Shown here one piece after another: positions 28,101 through 37,211 of a DNA stretch of 64,000 bases. The number at the start of each line of letters is the position of its first letter. The stretch's first letter is position 1. Under the pieces are notes generated by a model. That model searched no databases, had not been told where the DNA came from, and saw only the letters and a list, made by a program, of their open reading frames with translations. Made by a program: the position numbers and the translations under genes. This stretch comes from Hydrogenophaga sp. (lineage in GTDB: Bacteria > Pseudomonadota > Gammaproteobacteria > Burkholderiales > Burkholderiaceae_C), in NCBI RefSeq assembly GCF_030373245.1, contig NZ_JAUCZF010000005.1, positions 335,826 through 399,825 of the forward strand, in the 5' to 3' direction.

Positions 28101-31100
28101 TGGTTTCGTCGGGCCACACGCCGCAGGCGGTGGTGCACGCCTGGCTGCTCACCCGCGAAGAAAGCTTCCGCCCGGGCAGCAGTTTCTTCCACCGCAACAT
28201 CGAACAGGGCTTCTTCAGCCTGTTGTTCCTGGCGCAAGCCATGGCAGAAGAAAACCTACCCAAGCCGATGCACCTGACGGTGCTCAGTTCTGGCGCGGTG
28301 CGCGTGCGCGAAGAAGCCCTGCCCTACCCCGAAAAAGCCACGGTGGCTGGTCCGGTGAAGGTGGCGCCCCGCGAGTTGCCGGGCCTCACCTGCACTTGGC
28401 TGGACCTTCAATTGCCCACCCTGCCCACGGGCTGGCGCGCCAAACCCGACCCCGAGGCCGCTCGCGCGCTGGTGGACCAGGTACTCGAAGAATTGCTGGC
28501 TGCACCAGGTAACCGCCAGGTGGCGTTGCGCGGGCCCAAGCGGCTGGAACTCGGCTACGCGCCATTGCCGCTGCCACCATCGGACGACCTGGGCGCATGG
28601 CCCAGGCAATGCGTCTGCCTGATCACCGGCGGCCTGGGCGGCATCGGCCTGACCTTGGCCGAGCGCCTGGCGCGCGAGAAGCAAGCGCGGCTGGTGCTGC
28701 TGACACGCAGTGAGATGCCACCGGTCGAAACCTGGGACGAAGTTCTGCGCACGAACGATCCGGCCGAGTTGCTGGTGCGGCGCATTCTCGACGTCCGCCG
28801 CCTGCAGTCCCTGGGTGCCGAGGTGCTGGTACTCGCGGCCGATGTGTGCAATGTGCGCGACATGCAGCAGGCGGTCGAACAGACCACGAAGCGCTTTGGG
28901 CGCATCCATGCGGTGATCCACGCCGCCGGTGTGGTGGACGACGGACCGATCCTCACCAAAACCTCGGGCGGGGTCGAAGAAGTGTTCGCGCCCAAGGTGC
29001 ACGGAGTGCAGATCCTCCATGGCCTGTTCCCCGACGGCAGCATCGACCATCTGGTCCTGTTTTCGTCCACCAGTACGGTCACTGCACCGGCCGGCCAGGT
29101 CGACTACGTGGCCGCCAACGAATACCTCAACGCCTATGCCCGGCACCGCGCTGGCGGACGCACCCGGGTGGTTGCCGTCAACTGGGGCATCTGGAACGAA
29201 GTCGGCATGGCGGCTTCGGCCATGGCCGAACGCCTGGGCGAAAAGCCACCGGCACCACGCCACCCGGCCGGGCAACCTCTGCTGGACGAAGCCACCTTCG
29301 ATGCGCAAGGACACCGCATCTTCAACGCCACCTACCGCTGTGAAGACCGCTGGATTCTCGATGGCCACCGCACCAAAGCGGGTCAGGCCCTGTTGCCGGG
29401 CACCGGCTATCTGGAACTCGCCGCACAGGCCCTGCGCGGCAACGGCGAGACCGGACCGTTCGCGATCCAGGACCTCTACTTTTTCCGACCGCTGGAGGTG
29501 GAAGACGACAAACCGCGCCAGCTGCGCGTTCGTTTGCACCGCAGCGACGAAGGCTACCGTTTTGAGGTGCGCAGCGATTGCCGGCTTGATGGTCGCAACG
29601 GCTTCCAGCTCAACGCACAGGCCACGCTGGTACCGGGTCGCCTGCCTGCGGCGGCTGCCATCGACCCACAAGCCGTGCTGGCACGTTGCACACTGCACCG
29701 GGAAGAAGACCCGGCTGGCTGGCGTTCGCCGCAGGAAACGCACTTGAACTTCGGCCCGCGCTGGCGGGTACTGCAATCGGTAGCCTTTGGCCAAGGCGAA
29801 GGCTTGGCACGCCTGCAACTGCCCGCCGCTTTTGAGAGTGATCTGCAAGAGGGCTACCAGCTGCACCCTGCCCTGCTCGACCTGGCCACCGGCTGGGCCA
29901 TGCACCTAATCAGCGGCTACGCACCAGACCACCTGTGGGTGCCGGTGTCTTACCGGGAGGTGCGCGTCCACCGGCCCCTGCCCGCCCAGCTGTGGAGCTG
30001 GGTGCGCAACGCACAGGACAACCGGGCCGATGCGCCCTTCGCCGTGTTCGACGTGACCCTGTGCGATGAACAGGGACAGGTCTGTGTAGAGGTGGAGGGT
30101 TTCTCGATCCGTCGACTGGAAGATTCGGGTTTCGGTGCGGCCAGCCGCCTCGACGAGCGCGAAGTCGAGTTTGAAGACCTGAGCCACGCGGGCGACAACG
30201 GTCATAAGCTTTCACCGAGCGAAGAACAGCTGCAGTACAACGTGTCGCAAGGCATTCTGCCGGCCGAAGGCGCTGACGCGTTTGGCCGCGCCCTGGCGAC
30301 CGGTCTGCCCCAGGTGATCGTCTCGTCGATGGACCTCGAAGCCCTGGTGCGCCAGGCCGGTCAGTCCATGCAGACCGAAGCGAGCGACGGCCAGAAATTC
30401 CAGCGACCCGACCTCGACAGCGAATACGTGGCCCCGCGCAACGACACCGAGCGCACGCTGGTGGGCTTCTGGGAAGAACTGCTCGGCGTCAACCAGGTGG
30501 GCGTGGAAGACAGCTTCTTCGACCTGGGTGGTCACTCTCTGATCGCGGTGCGCCTGTTCGCCATGATCAAGAAGGCCTACCGGGTCGAGTTCCCAATCTC
30601 GGTGCTGTTCGAGGCGCCCACCATCGCTCTGAGCGCGGCCCTGATCCGCGAACGCCTGGGCGACGCGGCCGATGGACCCGCCGACGGTTCGGCACTGCCG
30701 GCACCCAAGGCCCCCCGCAAACGCTTCACCCACTTGGTGGCCATGCACGACGGCGAGGGCGGAGAGCGCACGCCCTTCTTCCTGGTGGCCGGCATGTTTG
30801 GCAACGTGCTCAACCTGCGGCACCTGGCCCGCCTTCTGGGGGCCGATCGGCCGTTCTACGGTCTGCAGGCCCGCGGGCTGTATGGCGACCAGCCACCCCA
30901 CGAGACCTTTGAAGAAGCGGCAGTCGATTACATCGCCGAGATGCGCCAGGTCCAGCCCCATGGTCCGTACCTGCTGGGCGGCTTCTCGGGTGGTGGTATC
31001 ACCGCCTACGAGATCGCCAGGCAACTGGAGGCAGCGGGAGAAGAGGTGGCCTTGCTGGTACTGCTGGACACCCCCCTGCCGATGCGACCATTGCTCAACC

Positions 31101-31561
31101 GCACGGACAAAGCCATCATCAAGCTGGCGGAACTGCGCAAACAGGGCGCGGGTTTCCTGCTGGACTGGGCCCGCAGGCGTTTTCAATGGGAACTCAACCG
31201 GTTTCGCAATCGCAACGCACCGCCCATACAGCCGCGATCGAACCAGCTCAACAACGAAGCCATCCAGACTGCCTTCCTGGCAGCGCTGCCGCGCTACCGG
31301 TTGGAAAGGTGGGGTGGCTCTGCGGTGTTGTTCCGGCCTCCTCAGGATCTTCATTGGAAGGTCTCCGGAGGACGCTGGGTCAGCTCCGGCCTAGAGTACG
31401 TCTATCCTGACAACGACTGGACTCGCTACATACCCGCTCTCCAGGTGCTGGAAGTCCCCGGCGATCACGACTCCATGGTGCTGGAACCAAATGTGCGCGT
31501 GATGGCCAGTCTTTTGAAGGACTGCATCGAAAAGGCCCAATCGCTTGGAGGGGGCGAGTGA
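25118..31561 (+). CDS. type I polyketide synthase, KS-AT-KR-DH-ACP-TE
   Basis: The protein has 2147 residues and starts at GTG. Ketosynthase (~9-440): Cys182 (TACSTSL), His318 (ECHGTGT) and His358 (NIGHTD) are all present. Acyltransferase (~530-850): GHSMGE with Ser631 and an AAHS signature instead of the methylmalonyl YASH, so malonyl-CoA is the likely extender. Ketoreductase (~1000-1370): TGGLGGIG near 1169 and the Tyr1330 YVAAN motif. Dehydratase-like domain (~1385-1690): GHRTKAGQALLPG (His1417). ACP: DLGGHSL, Ser1807. Thioesterase (~1860-2147): GFSGGG Ser1957 and His2117. The dehydratase follows the ketoreductase, opposite to the common order, and no enoylreductase is seen. There is no loading module, so the starter must come from elsewhere. 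It overlaps the next gene by GTGA. Confidence 0.93.
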   Translation: MTTSSSTQNDIAIVGMAAHLPGAADPNAYWANLRNGIESIRRISEADLIAAGERPERMRHRNYVPAAAPLDGFEQFDAEFFGFSPKEAAIMDPQHRQFLEVAWEALESAGHPPESFAGPIAVFAGCGMGSYFYFNICSNPDLVASTGMFLLRHTGNDKDFLSTRVSHIFDLKGPSVNIQTACSTSLVAVHYACQSLLLGECDMALAGGVTIELPHARGYIFQEGEILSPDGHCHAFDHRAQGTVFGSGAGVVVLRRLEDALQDGDHIWAVIRGTAINNDGAAKAGYLAPSVDGQAKAIAEAQAVAGVSADTIDYVECHGTGTYLGDPIEVAALTQAFQATTSETGFCRIGSVKTNIGHTDTAAGVASLIKVSLALKHREIPPSLGYEAPNPSIDFENSPFQVNHSLRAWESHKGPRRAGVNSLGVGGTNAHAVLEEAPEREASDPSDWPFQLLVVSGRSRAAVDANAKALAAHLRAHPEQLLADVAFTLKEGRRAFEHRRVLVAATHEEAATLLEGTDTRRVFTHIHLGDDPEVVFMFPGGGAQYAGMARELYATEPVFQDWMDQGLDVLQKQLNYDIRAVWLPEPKQHAEAVEKLKRPSVQLPLIMIVEYALAQLWISWGVKPAALVGHSMGENTAACLAGVMSFEDCIGLVLLRGQLFDSVPPGGMLSVPLPAAEVQGLMEPALDMASVNAPELCVVSGPQDALDRLEAQLRAREVEPQRVQIDIAAHSRMLESILARFEAYLRSIRLSAPKLTIISNRDGQPLSAADATDPLYWVRHLRNTVHFADCLSTLKKDSQRVYLEVGPGKTLGSLAQANGVPASQVINSMRHADHAVPDDVWFLGTLGRLWANGVSVDWEPIWGESRRHRVPLPTYAFQRKPYFIAPGVAQTKVENARPARTDDITQWGYQPRWRPRPADCEIDVTQDLAQTEARHWLVFLDETGVAEAAVARLRDAGHTVTVVRSGDVFARISEFEYLLAPERGREGYDELVRDLVSSGHTPQAVVHAWLLTREESFRPGSSFFHRNIEQGFFSLLFLAQAMAEENLPKPMHLTVLSSGAVRVREEALPYPEKATVAGPVKVAPRELPGLTCTWLDLQLPTLPTGWRAKPDPEAARALVDQVLEELLAAPGNRQVALRGPKRLELGYAPLPLPPSDDLGAWPRQCVCLITGGLGGIGLTLAERLAREKQARLVLLTRSEMPPVETWDEVLRTNDPAELLVRRILDVRRLQSLGAEVLVLAADVCNVRDMQQAVEQTTKRFGRIHAVIHAAGVVDDGPILTKTSGGVEEVFAPKVHGVQILHGLFPDGSIDHLVLFSSTSTVTAPAGQVDYVAANEYLNAYARHRAGGRTRVVAVNWGIWNEVGMAASAMAERLGEKPPAPRHPAGQPLLDEATFDAQGHRIFNATYRCEDRWILDGHRTKAGQALLPGTGYLELAAQALRGNGETGPFAIQDLYFFRPLEVEDDKPRQLRVRLHRSDEGYRFEVRSDCRLDGRNGFQLNAQATLVPGRLPAAAAIDPQAVLARCTLHREEDPAGWRSPQETHLNFGPRWRVLQSVAFGQGEGLARLQLPAAFESDLQEGYQLHPALLDLATGWAMHLISGYAPDHLWVPVSYREVRVHRPLPAQLWSWVRNAQDNRADAPFAVFDVTLCDEQGQVCVEVEGFSIRRLEDSGFGAASRLDEREVEFEDLSHAGDNGHKLSPSEEQLQYNVSQGILPAEGADAFGRALATGLPQVIVSSMDLEALVRQAGQSMQTEASDGQKFQRPDLDSEYVAPRNDTERTLVGFWEELLGVNQVGVEDSFFDLGGHSLIAVRLFAMIKKAYRVEFPISVLFEAPTIALSAALIRERLGDAADGPADGSALPAPKAPRKRFTHLVAMHDGEGGERTPFFLVAGMFGNVLNLRHLARLLGADRPFYGLQARGLYGDQPPHETFEEAAVDYIAEMRQVQPHGPYLLGGFSGGGITAYEIARQLEAAGEEVALLVLLDTPLPMRPLLNRTDKAIIKLAELRKQGAGFLLDWARRRFQWELNRFRNRNAPPIQPRSNQLNNEAIQTAFLAALPRYRLERWGGSAVLFRPPQDLHWKVSGGRWVSSGLEYVYPDNDWTRYIPALQVLEVPGDHDSMVLEPNVRVMASLLKDCIEKAQSLGGGE

Positions 31562-32547
31562 AGCAGGTCACACAACCGAGCGTGTTGACGGTGGTGCTCA
31601 ACTACAGAACACCCGACCTGACGATTCGAGCCGTGGAAGCGGCGTTGGGCGAGATGGAGGGACTTGCGGGCGCCATCACGGTGGTTGACAACGATTCGGG
31701 TGACGGGTCGTATGAAACCCTGGTCAAGTTGGTTCAGGAGCGCGGCTGGAACCGGGTGCGGGTCTTCCAGTCGGGGCGCAACGGCGGCTACGGGGCAGGC
31801 AACAACTTCGGCATTCGCCAAGGCCTGCCCGATGGTTCGGTACCGGATTTCGTTTACATCCTCAATTCGGATGCGTTTCCTGAGGCTGGTGCCATTCGAG
31901 TACTGAAGGAGTACCTGCAAGCCCATCCATTGGTGGGTCTTGCGGGAAGCCGTCTCCACGGGGAAGACTCTGTCTACCACCAGACTGCTTTCCGGTTTCC
32001 AACTTTCTTCAGCGAATTCGAAAGCGCTGCGGCAACAGGCCCGATCTCCCGCCTGCTGCGACGTTACATCGTTCCGCTGCCCGAACCTCTTGAAGCCCAG
32101 ACCGTGGACTGGATGGCGGGTGCCAGCCTGATGTTGCGCCACCGGGTGTTCGAGGAGACCGGCGGCTTCGATGAGCGCTTCTTCCTCTACTTTGAAGAAA
32201 CCGATCTGTCCTTGCGAGCCAAGCGGTTGGGATGGAACTCAGTGTATCTGCCGCAGAGCCGCGTCATGCACATCGGCTCGGTCTCCACCGGCATGAAGTC
32301 GTGGAAACGAATGCCAGCATTCTGGTTCGATTCTCGCCTCTGGTACTTCACCAAAAATCACGGGGCACTCTACGCCGCTACGGCTACAGTGGCCTATGCG
32401 GCAGGTGCAACGATTTCGAAGCTGCGCAGGCTTGGCCGCCCCGAAGATGGTCAGCCTGAGCACTTTCTCAAAGATCTGGTATCCCACGCCCTTCGCTGCG
32501 CTTGGAACCGCCGCATTGCCGGACATGGCAGCCACGAGTCCACGTGA
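31558..32547 (+). CDS. GT2 family glycosyltransferase (rhamnosyltransferase-like)
   Basis: This 329-residue GT-A enzyme contains LTVVLNYRTPDL, VVDNDSGDGS, NGGYGAGNNFGI, a metal motif LNSDAF (about residue 103), WMAGASLMLRR-like acceptor loop and FDERFFLYFEETDLSLRA. These blocks are typical of WbbL-like rhamnosyl and related transferases. GTG 31558 overlaps the PKS stop as GTGA, so it is co-translated with the PKS. That coupling suggests the polyketide product, or the molecule it joins, is glycosylated. Donor identity is not determined by sequence. It ends 32 bases before the NRPS start. Confidence 0.88.
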   Translation: MKQVTQPSVLTVVLNYRTPDLTIRAVEAALGEMEGLAGAITVVDNDSGDGSYETLVKLVQERGWNRVRVFQSGRNGGYGAGNNFGIRQGLPDGSVPDFVYILNSDAFPEAGAIRVLKEYLQAHPLVGLAGSRLHGEDSVYHQTAFRFPTFFSEFESAAATGPISRLLRRYIVPLPEPLEAQTVDWMAGASLMLRHRVFEETGGFDERFFLYFEETDLSLRAKRLGWNSVYLPQSRVMHIGSVSTGMKSWKRMPAFWFDSRLWYFTKNHGALYAATATVAYAAGATISKLRRLGRPEDGQPEHFLKDLVSHALRCAWNRRIAGHGSHEST

Positions 32548-32579
32548 CACCCCAAATTCAGCGATTTCCGGAGTTCTCC

Positions 32580-35500
32580 ATGAGCCAATTCTCCTGTGTA
32601 TTGATGGGCAACGAGTCCCTGCTGATCCAGTGTGCTGATCGCCTGCTGCAAGGGGGCGACCGGATCACTGCCGTGGTCACACGCAGTGCCGACATCCGCG
32701 CCTGGGCCTTGCACCGGAACATGAGGGTGGAGGCGCCCGGTGCCGACTTGGCCGAGCGCCTCGCCGGCGTCGAGTTCGACTGGCTGTTCAGCATCGCCAA
32801 CTTGTCGGTCATCCCGCAGACAGTGCTTGACCAAGCCCGTCGCGGCGCCATCAACTTCCACGACGGCCCGCTGCCCAAGCACGCGGGCCTGAATGCTCCG
32901 GTGTGGGCCATTCTCGCGGGTGAGAAACAACACGGCGTGACCTGGCACATGATCGAGGGCGGCATCGACGAAGGAGATATCGTCAAGCAGCGGCTGTTCG
33001 ACATGGGAGCCAACGAAACCGCGCTCACCCTGAACACGCGCTGCTACGAAGCGGCGATGGAGAGCTTTGCCGAGTTGCTCTCCGACCTGCGTGGCCCCGG
33101 GCCGCAGCGCACACCACAAGACCTCAGCCAGCGCAGGTACCACGCGCGCCTCGACCGTCCGGCCGCAGCCGCGCGCATCGACTTTGCGCAAGCCGCCGAA
33201 TCCATCGTGGCTTTGGTTTCTGCGCTGGACCACAGCACCTACTGGAATCCGCTGACATGCGCCAAGGTGGATGTGGGCGGTCGCGTGCTGCTGGTGTCAG
33301 GCGCCGTGGCCGAGCCCGCGGCAGGCGCCGGATCACCCGGGCAGGTTGTGGAAGCCACGCCGGCGGGTCTGGTGGTGGCGACCGCCTCGGTGCCGGTGCG
33401 CCTGACCGGCTTGCGCGATGCCAGCGGTCAGGCCGTGTGCCCGTCGACCATTGCCAAGGCGGGCGACACCCTGCCCCTGCTGAATGCCGACGAGGCGCAG
33501 TCACTGACCGGCGCACTGGCACAGGTGGTGGCGGGCGAAGACATCTGGCGCCGCCATCTGCAATCTCCCCACGCCATCGACCTTCCCTCGACCAGCACGG
33601 CCACAGGTCCTGCCGTGCTGCGTCAGACGCCGCTGCAAGCCCCCACTGGACTGACGGGCGACCGCCTGCTGGCCGCTGTGGCCGCCTGGGTGGCCCGGGT
33701 GAGCGGCAAGCCGTCCTTCGATCTCGCTTACCAGCACGCCACCGCGCCCCAGGCTCCGGGCTACCTGTCCACCTGGGTGCCTTGGCGACTTGAAGCAGCG
33801 GGAGAACTGCCGTTCGCAGCTTTCGTCGCGCAATGCACCACGGCGTTGGACAAGGCACGTCGCTACCCGGCGTTTGCGCTGGATCTGGTCGCACGCGACC
33901 CGGCCATCCACGGCCTCGCGGTTCCCCAGGTCGGTGTTTCGCAGAGACCGGGATTCATCGAAGGCAGCGCGGTCACTGTGGTGCTGGCGCCAGACGGCGG
34001 CGTGTCGATGTGGCACGACGCCGCCCGCCTGCCCGACGATGCCGCTGCACAGCTGGCCCAACGCCTGCAAAGCGTGCTGGACGCGCTGGGCGACGCGTCG
34101 GCGCAAGAGACGCCCTTGGGACGCCTGCCCATCATGTCGGCCTCCGAGCGCGAGCAGGTGCTCTATGGCTGGAACAACACCCACTGTGACTACGAGCGCC
34201 AGACCTGCGTGCACCAGTTCTTCGAGTCCCAGGTCCAGCGCACGCCCCAGGCCACGGCCGTTGTGTTCGAGGGCACAGCGCTGAGCTACACCGAACTCAA
34301 TGTCCGCGCGAACCGTGTGGCGCACCGCCTGCAGGGCATGGGCGTCAAGCCTGGCACGCTGGTAGGCCTGTACACCCAGCGCTCGCTGGACCTGCTGATT
34401 GGCGCGCTCGCCATCCAGAAGGCGGGCGGCGCTTATGTGCCCCTGGACCCGGCCTACCCCGCCGACCGCATCGCGCTCTACATCGAAGACAGCGGCGCGC
34501 CGGTGATCGTGGCGCAGTCGGTCCTGGTGGCCAGCCTGCCGGCGCACCAGGCTCAGGTGCTGGTGATTGATGAAGACGCGCAAATCGCCTCGCAGCCGGT
34601 CACCAATCTGGACAGCGGGGTGCTGTCGTCCGACATCGCTTACATGATCTACACCTCGGGCTCCACCGGCCGCCCCAAAGGCGTGATGGTCGAGCACCGC
34701 AACGTAGCCAACTTTTTCCGCGGCATGGACGACCGCATCCGCCACGATCCACCCGGTGTGTGGCTGGCCGTGACCAGCCTGTCGTTCGACATCTCGGTGC
34801 TGGAGCTCTTCTATACCCTAGCGCGCGGCTTCAAGCTCGTGCTCTCCAGCGACGAAAACCGAGCGCTCGTCTCCAGCGGCCAGACGCCGATCTCGGCGCA
34901 GAAGATGGATTTCAGCCTGTACTACTGGGGCAACGACGATGGTGCCGGCCCCAAGAAATACGAGCTGCTGCTGGAAGGCGCCAAGTTCGCCGACCAGCAC
35001 GGCTTTTGCGCAGTCTGGACACCCGAGCGCCACTTCCACGCCTTCGGCGGCCCCTACCCCAACCCCTCCGTCACAGGAGCCGCGGTCGCGGCAGTGACGA
35101 AAAACATCGGCGTGCGCGCGGGGAGCTGCGTGGGGCCACTGCACCACCCGGCTCGCATCGCCGAGGAGTGGGCCGTCATCGACAACCTCACCAACGGCCG
35201 CGCTGCCCTGGCCATCGCCTCTGGCTGGCAGCCTGACGACTTTGTGCTGCGTCCACAAAACACGCCACCGCACAACAAGAAGGCCATGTTCGAGACCATC
35301 GAGCAGTTGCGCCAGCTCTGGCGCGGCGAGGCAGTGGCTTTTCCCACCGCCAGCGGCGAGATGTTCAACGTCATCACCCAGCCGCGTCCGGTATCCAAAG
35401 CTTTGCGGGTGTGGGTCACCACCGCGGGCAATCCGGAGACCTGGAAAGAAGCGGGGGCCATCGGCGCCAACGTGTTGACCCACCTGCTGGGGCAAACCGT

Positions 35501-37211
35501 CGCAGAGGTCGCCGACAAGATCAAGATCTACCACCAGGCCTTGCGCGAGGCCGGTCACGACCCGGCGCAATTCACCATCACGCTGATGCTGCACACCTAT
35601 GTGGCTCGCGACCGTGAGCAGGCCCGCGAAATTTCACGCGGCCCGATGAAGGACTACCTGCGCAGCGCGGCTGGCCTGATCAAGCAGTACGCCTGGGCTT
35701 TTCCCGCCTTCAAGAAGCCGGTGGGTGTGAACAACCCATTCGAGCTCGATCTGCGGTCGTTGTCGGAAGAAGAAATGGAAGGCATCCTGGACTTTGCCTT
35801 TCTGCGCTACTTCGAAGACTCCGGCCTGTTCGGCACCGTGGACGATTGTCTGCAGCGGGTGGAAGAACTCAAGGCCATTGGCGTGGGTGAAGTCGCTTGC
35901 CTGATCGACTACGGTATCCCGGCGGAGAAGGTGATGGAAAGCCTGTATCCCCTGGCCGAAGTGCTGCGACGGTCCAATGAACCGACGGCGGTGTCCGACG
36001 ATGACTTCTCCATCGCCGCGCAAATCAAGCGCCACGGCGTCACCCATTTGCAGTGCACCCCCAGCATGGCTCGCATGATCGCCATGAACGACGAAGCCAA
36101 GGCGGCGCTGTCCCAGGTGAAGCACCTCATGATCGGCGGCGAAGCGCTGCCCGGCACGCTGGTGGCGGAACTCGGCCAGGTCACCCAGGCGTCGATTGAA
36201 AACATGTACGGTCCCACGGAGACCACCATCTGGTCGTCCACCGAAACCGCGAGTGCAGGCGAGGCGGTGGTGAACATCGGCCGCCCCATTGCCAACACCC
36301 AGATGTATGTGCTCGATGACCACCAGCAGCCCGTGCCGGTGGGCGTACCGGGAGAGCTCTACATCGGTGGTGACGGTGTCACGCGCGGCTACTGGCAGCG
36401 TGCCGATCTCACCGCCGAGCGCTTCCCCGCTGACCCCTTCGTTCGCCCAGACTGCGCCGCTCCCGCCGGTGCGCGCATGTACCGCACTGGCGACCTGGCA
36501 CGCTGGCGTGCAGATGGTCGAATTGATTTCCTCGGTCGCGCCGATTTCCAGGTCAAGATCCGCGGCTACCGCATCGAGCTGGGTGAAATTGAAGCCGTGC
36601 TCGAATCGGCCGACGGCATCCGCCAGGCCGTGGTGGTTGCCCGCGAAGACCAGCCGGGTGACGTGCGGCTGGTGGCCTACCTCCGCGCTGACCCAGGCAT
36701 GTCGACCGAGCGCCTGCGCGACTGGGCGGCCGCGCGCCTGCCCGAGCACATGGTGCCAGCCCACTTCATGACGGTTGACGAATTCCCGCTCACGCCCAAC
36801 CGCAAGGTTGACCGCAAGGCCCTGCCCGCTCCCACGCAAACCACCCAGCGTGAACGCACCGAGGTTTTTGTCGAGCCAGAAAACGAAATCGAGCAGAAGA
36901 TCGCCGCCATCTGGTCACGCATCCTGGGCGTACCTCTGATTGGCGCCAAAGACAGCTTCTTCGCGCTGGGCGGACACTCGTTGCTCGCGGTGCAAGCCCA
37001 CCGCGAGATCAAGCAGGCCTTGAACACCACCCGCCTGAGCATCACCGACATCTTCCGCTTCCCAACCCTGGCCGCACTGGCTGCTCACCTCGACGACAAG
37101 CCCCGCGATACACCAGAAGCGGCTGCCGAGTCCACAGAGCGTGCGCAATTGCGCGCCGACGCCATGTCGCGACGGCGAGCCATGCGGGCTGGCAAAGAGC
37201 CGCAGGACTGA
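32580..37211 (+). CDS. NRPS: formyltransferase-like domain, degenerate C, A with embedded luciferase-like monooxygenase, PCP
   Basis: The protein has 1543 residues; ATG 32580 follows GGAG at good spacing. Residues ~1-200 form a formyltransferase-like domain with the catalytic set Asn92/His94 (INFHDGPLP) and Asp130 (GGIDEGD). Residues ~200-520 look like a worn condensation domain with no HHxxxDG. The adenylation domain (~530-1420) has YTSGSTGRPKG near 690 and FDISVLELF near 736. It is interrupted at ~761-1127 by a complete luciferase-like flavin monooxygenase (MupA/Atu3671-like; FDLYYWG-type start, GFCAVWTPERHFHAFGG, SGWQPDDF). It resumes with TPSMARM, MYGPTETT and a TPNRKVDRKAL end. By eye the pocket reads D-I-L-Q-M-G-M-I-W-(K), close to the glycine code. 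PCP Ser1467 (LGGHSL). No thioesterase. The MOx-in-A arrangement recalls MtaG/MelG of myxothiazol/melithiazol. Confidence 0.9.
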   Translation: MSQFSCVLMGNESLLIQCADRLLQGGDRITAVVTRSADIRAWALHRNMRVEAPGADLAERLAGVEFDWLFSIANLSVIPQTVLDQARRGAINFHDGPLPKHAGLNAPVWAILAGEKQHGVTWHMIEGGIDEGDIVKQRLFDMGANETALTLNTRCYEAAMESFAELLSDLRGPGPQRTPQDLSQRRYHARLDRPAAAARIDFAQAAESIVALVSALDHSTYWNPLTCAKVDVGGRVLLVSGAVAEPAAGAGSPGQVVEATPAGLVVATASVPVRLTGLRDASGQAVCPSTIAKAGDTLPLLNADEAQSLTGALAQVVAGEDIWRRHLQSPHAIDLPSTSTATGPAVLRQTPLQAPTGLTGDRLLAAVAAWVARVSGKPSFDLAYQHATAPQAPGYLSTWVPWRLEAAGELPFAAFVAQCTTALDKARRYPAFALDLVARDPAIHGLAVPQVGVSQRPGFIEGSAVTVVLAPDGGVSMWHDAARLPDDAAAQLAQRLQSVLDALGDASAQETPLGRLPIMSASEREQVLYGWNNTHCDYERQTCVHQFFESQVQRTPQATAVVFEGTALSYTELNVRANRVAHRLQGMGVKPGTLVGLYTQRSLDLLIGALAIQKAGGAYVPLDPAYPADRIALYIEDSGAPVIVAQSVLVASLPAHQAQVLVIDEDAQIASQPVTNLDSGVLSSDIAYMIYTSGSTGRPKGVMVEHRNVANFFRGMDDRIRHDPPGVWLAVTSLSFDISVLELFYTLARGFKLVLSSDENRALVSSGQTPISAQKMDFSLYYWGNDDGAGPKKYELLLEGAKFADQHGFCAVWTPERHFHAFGGPYPNPSVTGAAVAAVTKNIGVRAGSCVGPLHHPARIAEEWAVIDNLTNGRAALAIASGWQPDDFVLRPQNTPPHNKKAMFETIEQLRQLWRGEAVAFPTASGEMFNVITQPRPVSKALRVWVTTAGNPETWKEAGAIGANVLTHLLGQTVAEVADKIKIYHQALREAGHDPAQFTITLMLHTYVARDREQAREISRGPMKDYLRSAAGLIKQYAWAFPAFKKPVGVNNPFELDLRSLSEEEMEGILDFAFLRYFEDSGLFGTVDDCLQRVEELKAIGVGEVACLIDYGIPAEKVMESLYPLAEVLRRSNEPTAVSDDDFSIAAQIKRHGVTHLQCTPSMARMIAMNDEAKAALSQVKHLMIGGEALPGTLVAELGQVTQASIENMYGPTETTIWSSTETASAGEAVVNIGRPIANTQMYVLDDHQQPVPVGVPGELYIGGDGVTRGYWQRADLTAERFPADPFVRPDCAAPAGARMYRTGDLARWRADGRIDFLGRADFQVKIRGYRIELGEIEAVLESADGIRQAVVVAREDQPGDVRLVAYLRADPGMSTERLRDWAAARLPEHMVPAHFMTVDEFPLTPNRKVDRKALPAPTQTTQRERTEVFVEPENEIEQKIAAIWSRILGVPLIGAKDSFFALGGHSLLAVQAHREIKQALNTTRLSITDIFRFPTLAALAAHLDDKPRDTPEAAAESTERAQLRADAMSRRRAMRAGKEPQD

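Noticed and set aside
25133..31354. Very long open frames on the minus strand opposite the PKS (up to 566 codons)
   Set aside because: They are shadows of a GC-rich coding strand: no family motifs, Arg/His/Gln-rich composition, and the plus strand has complete PKS motifs throughout.
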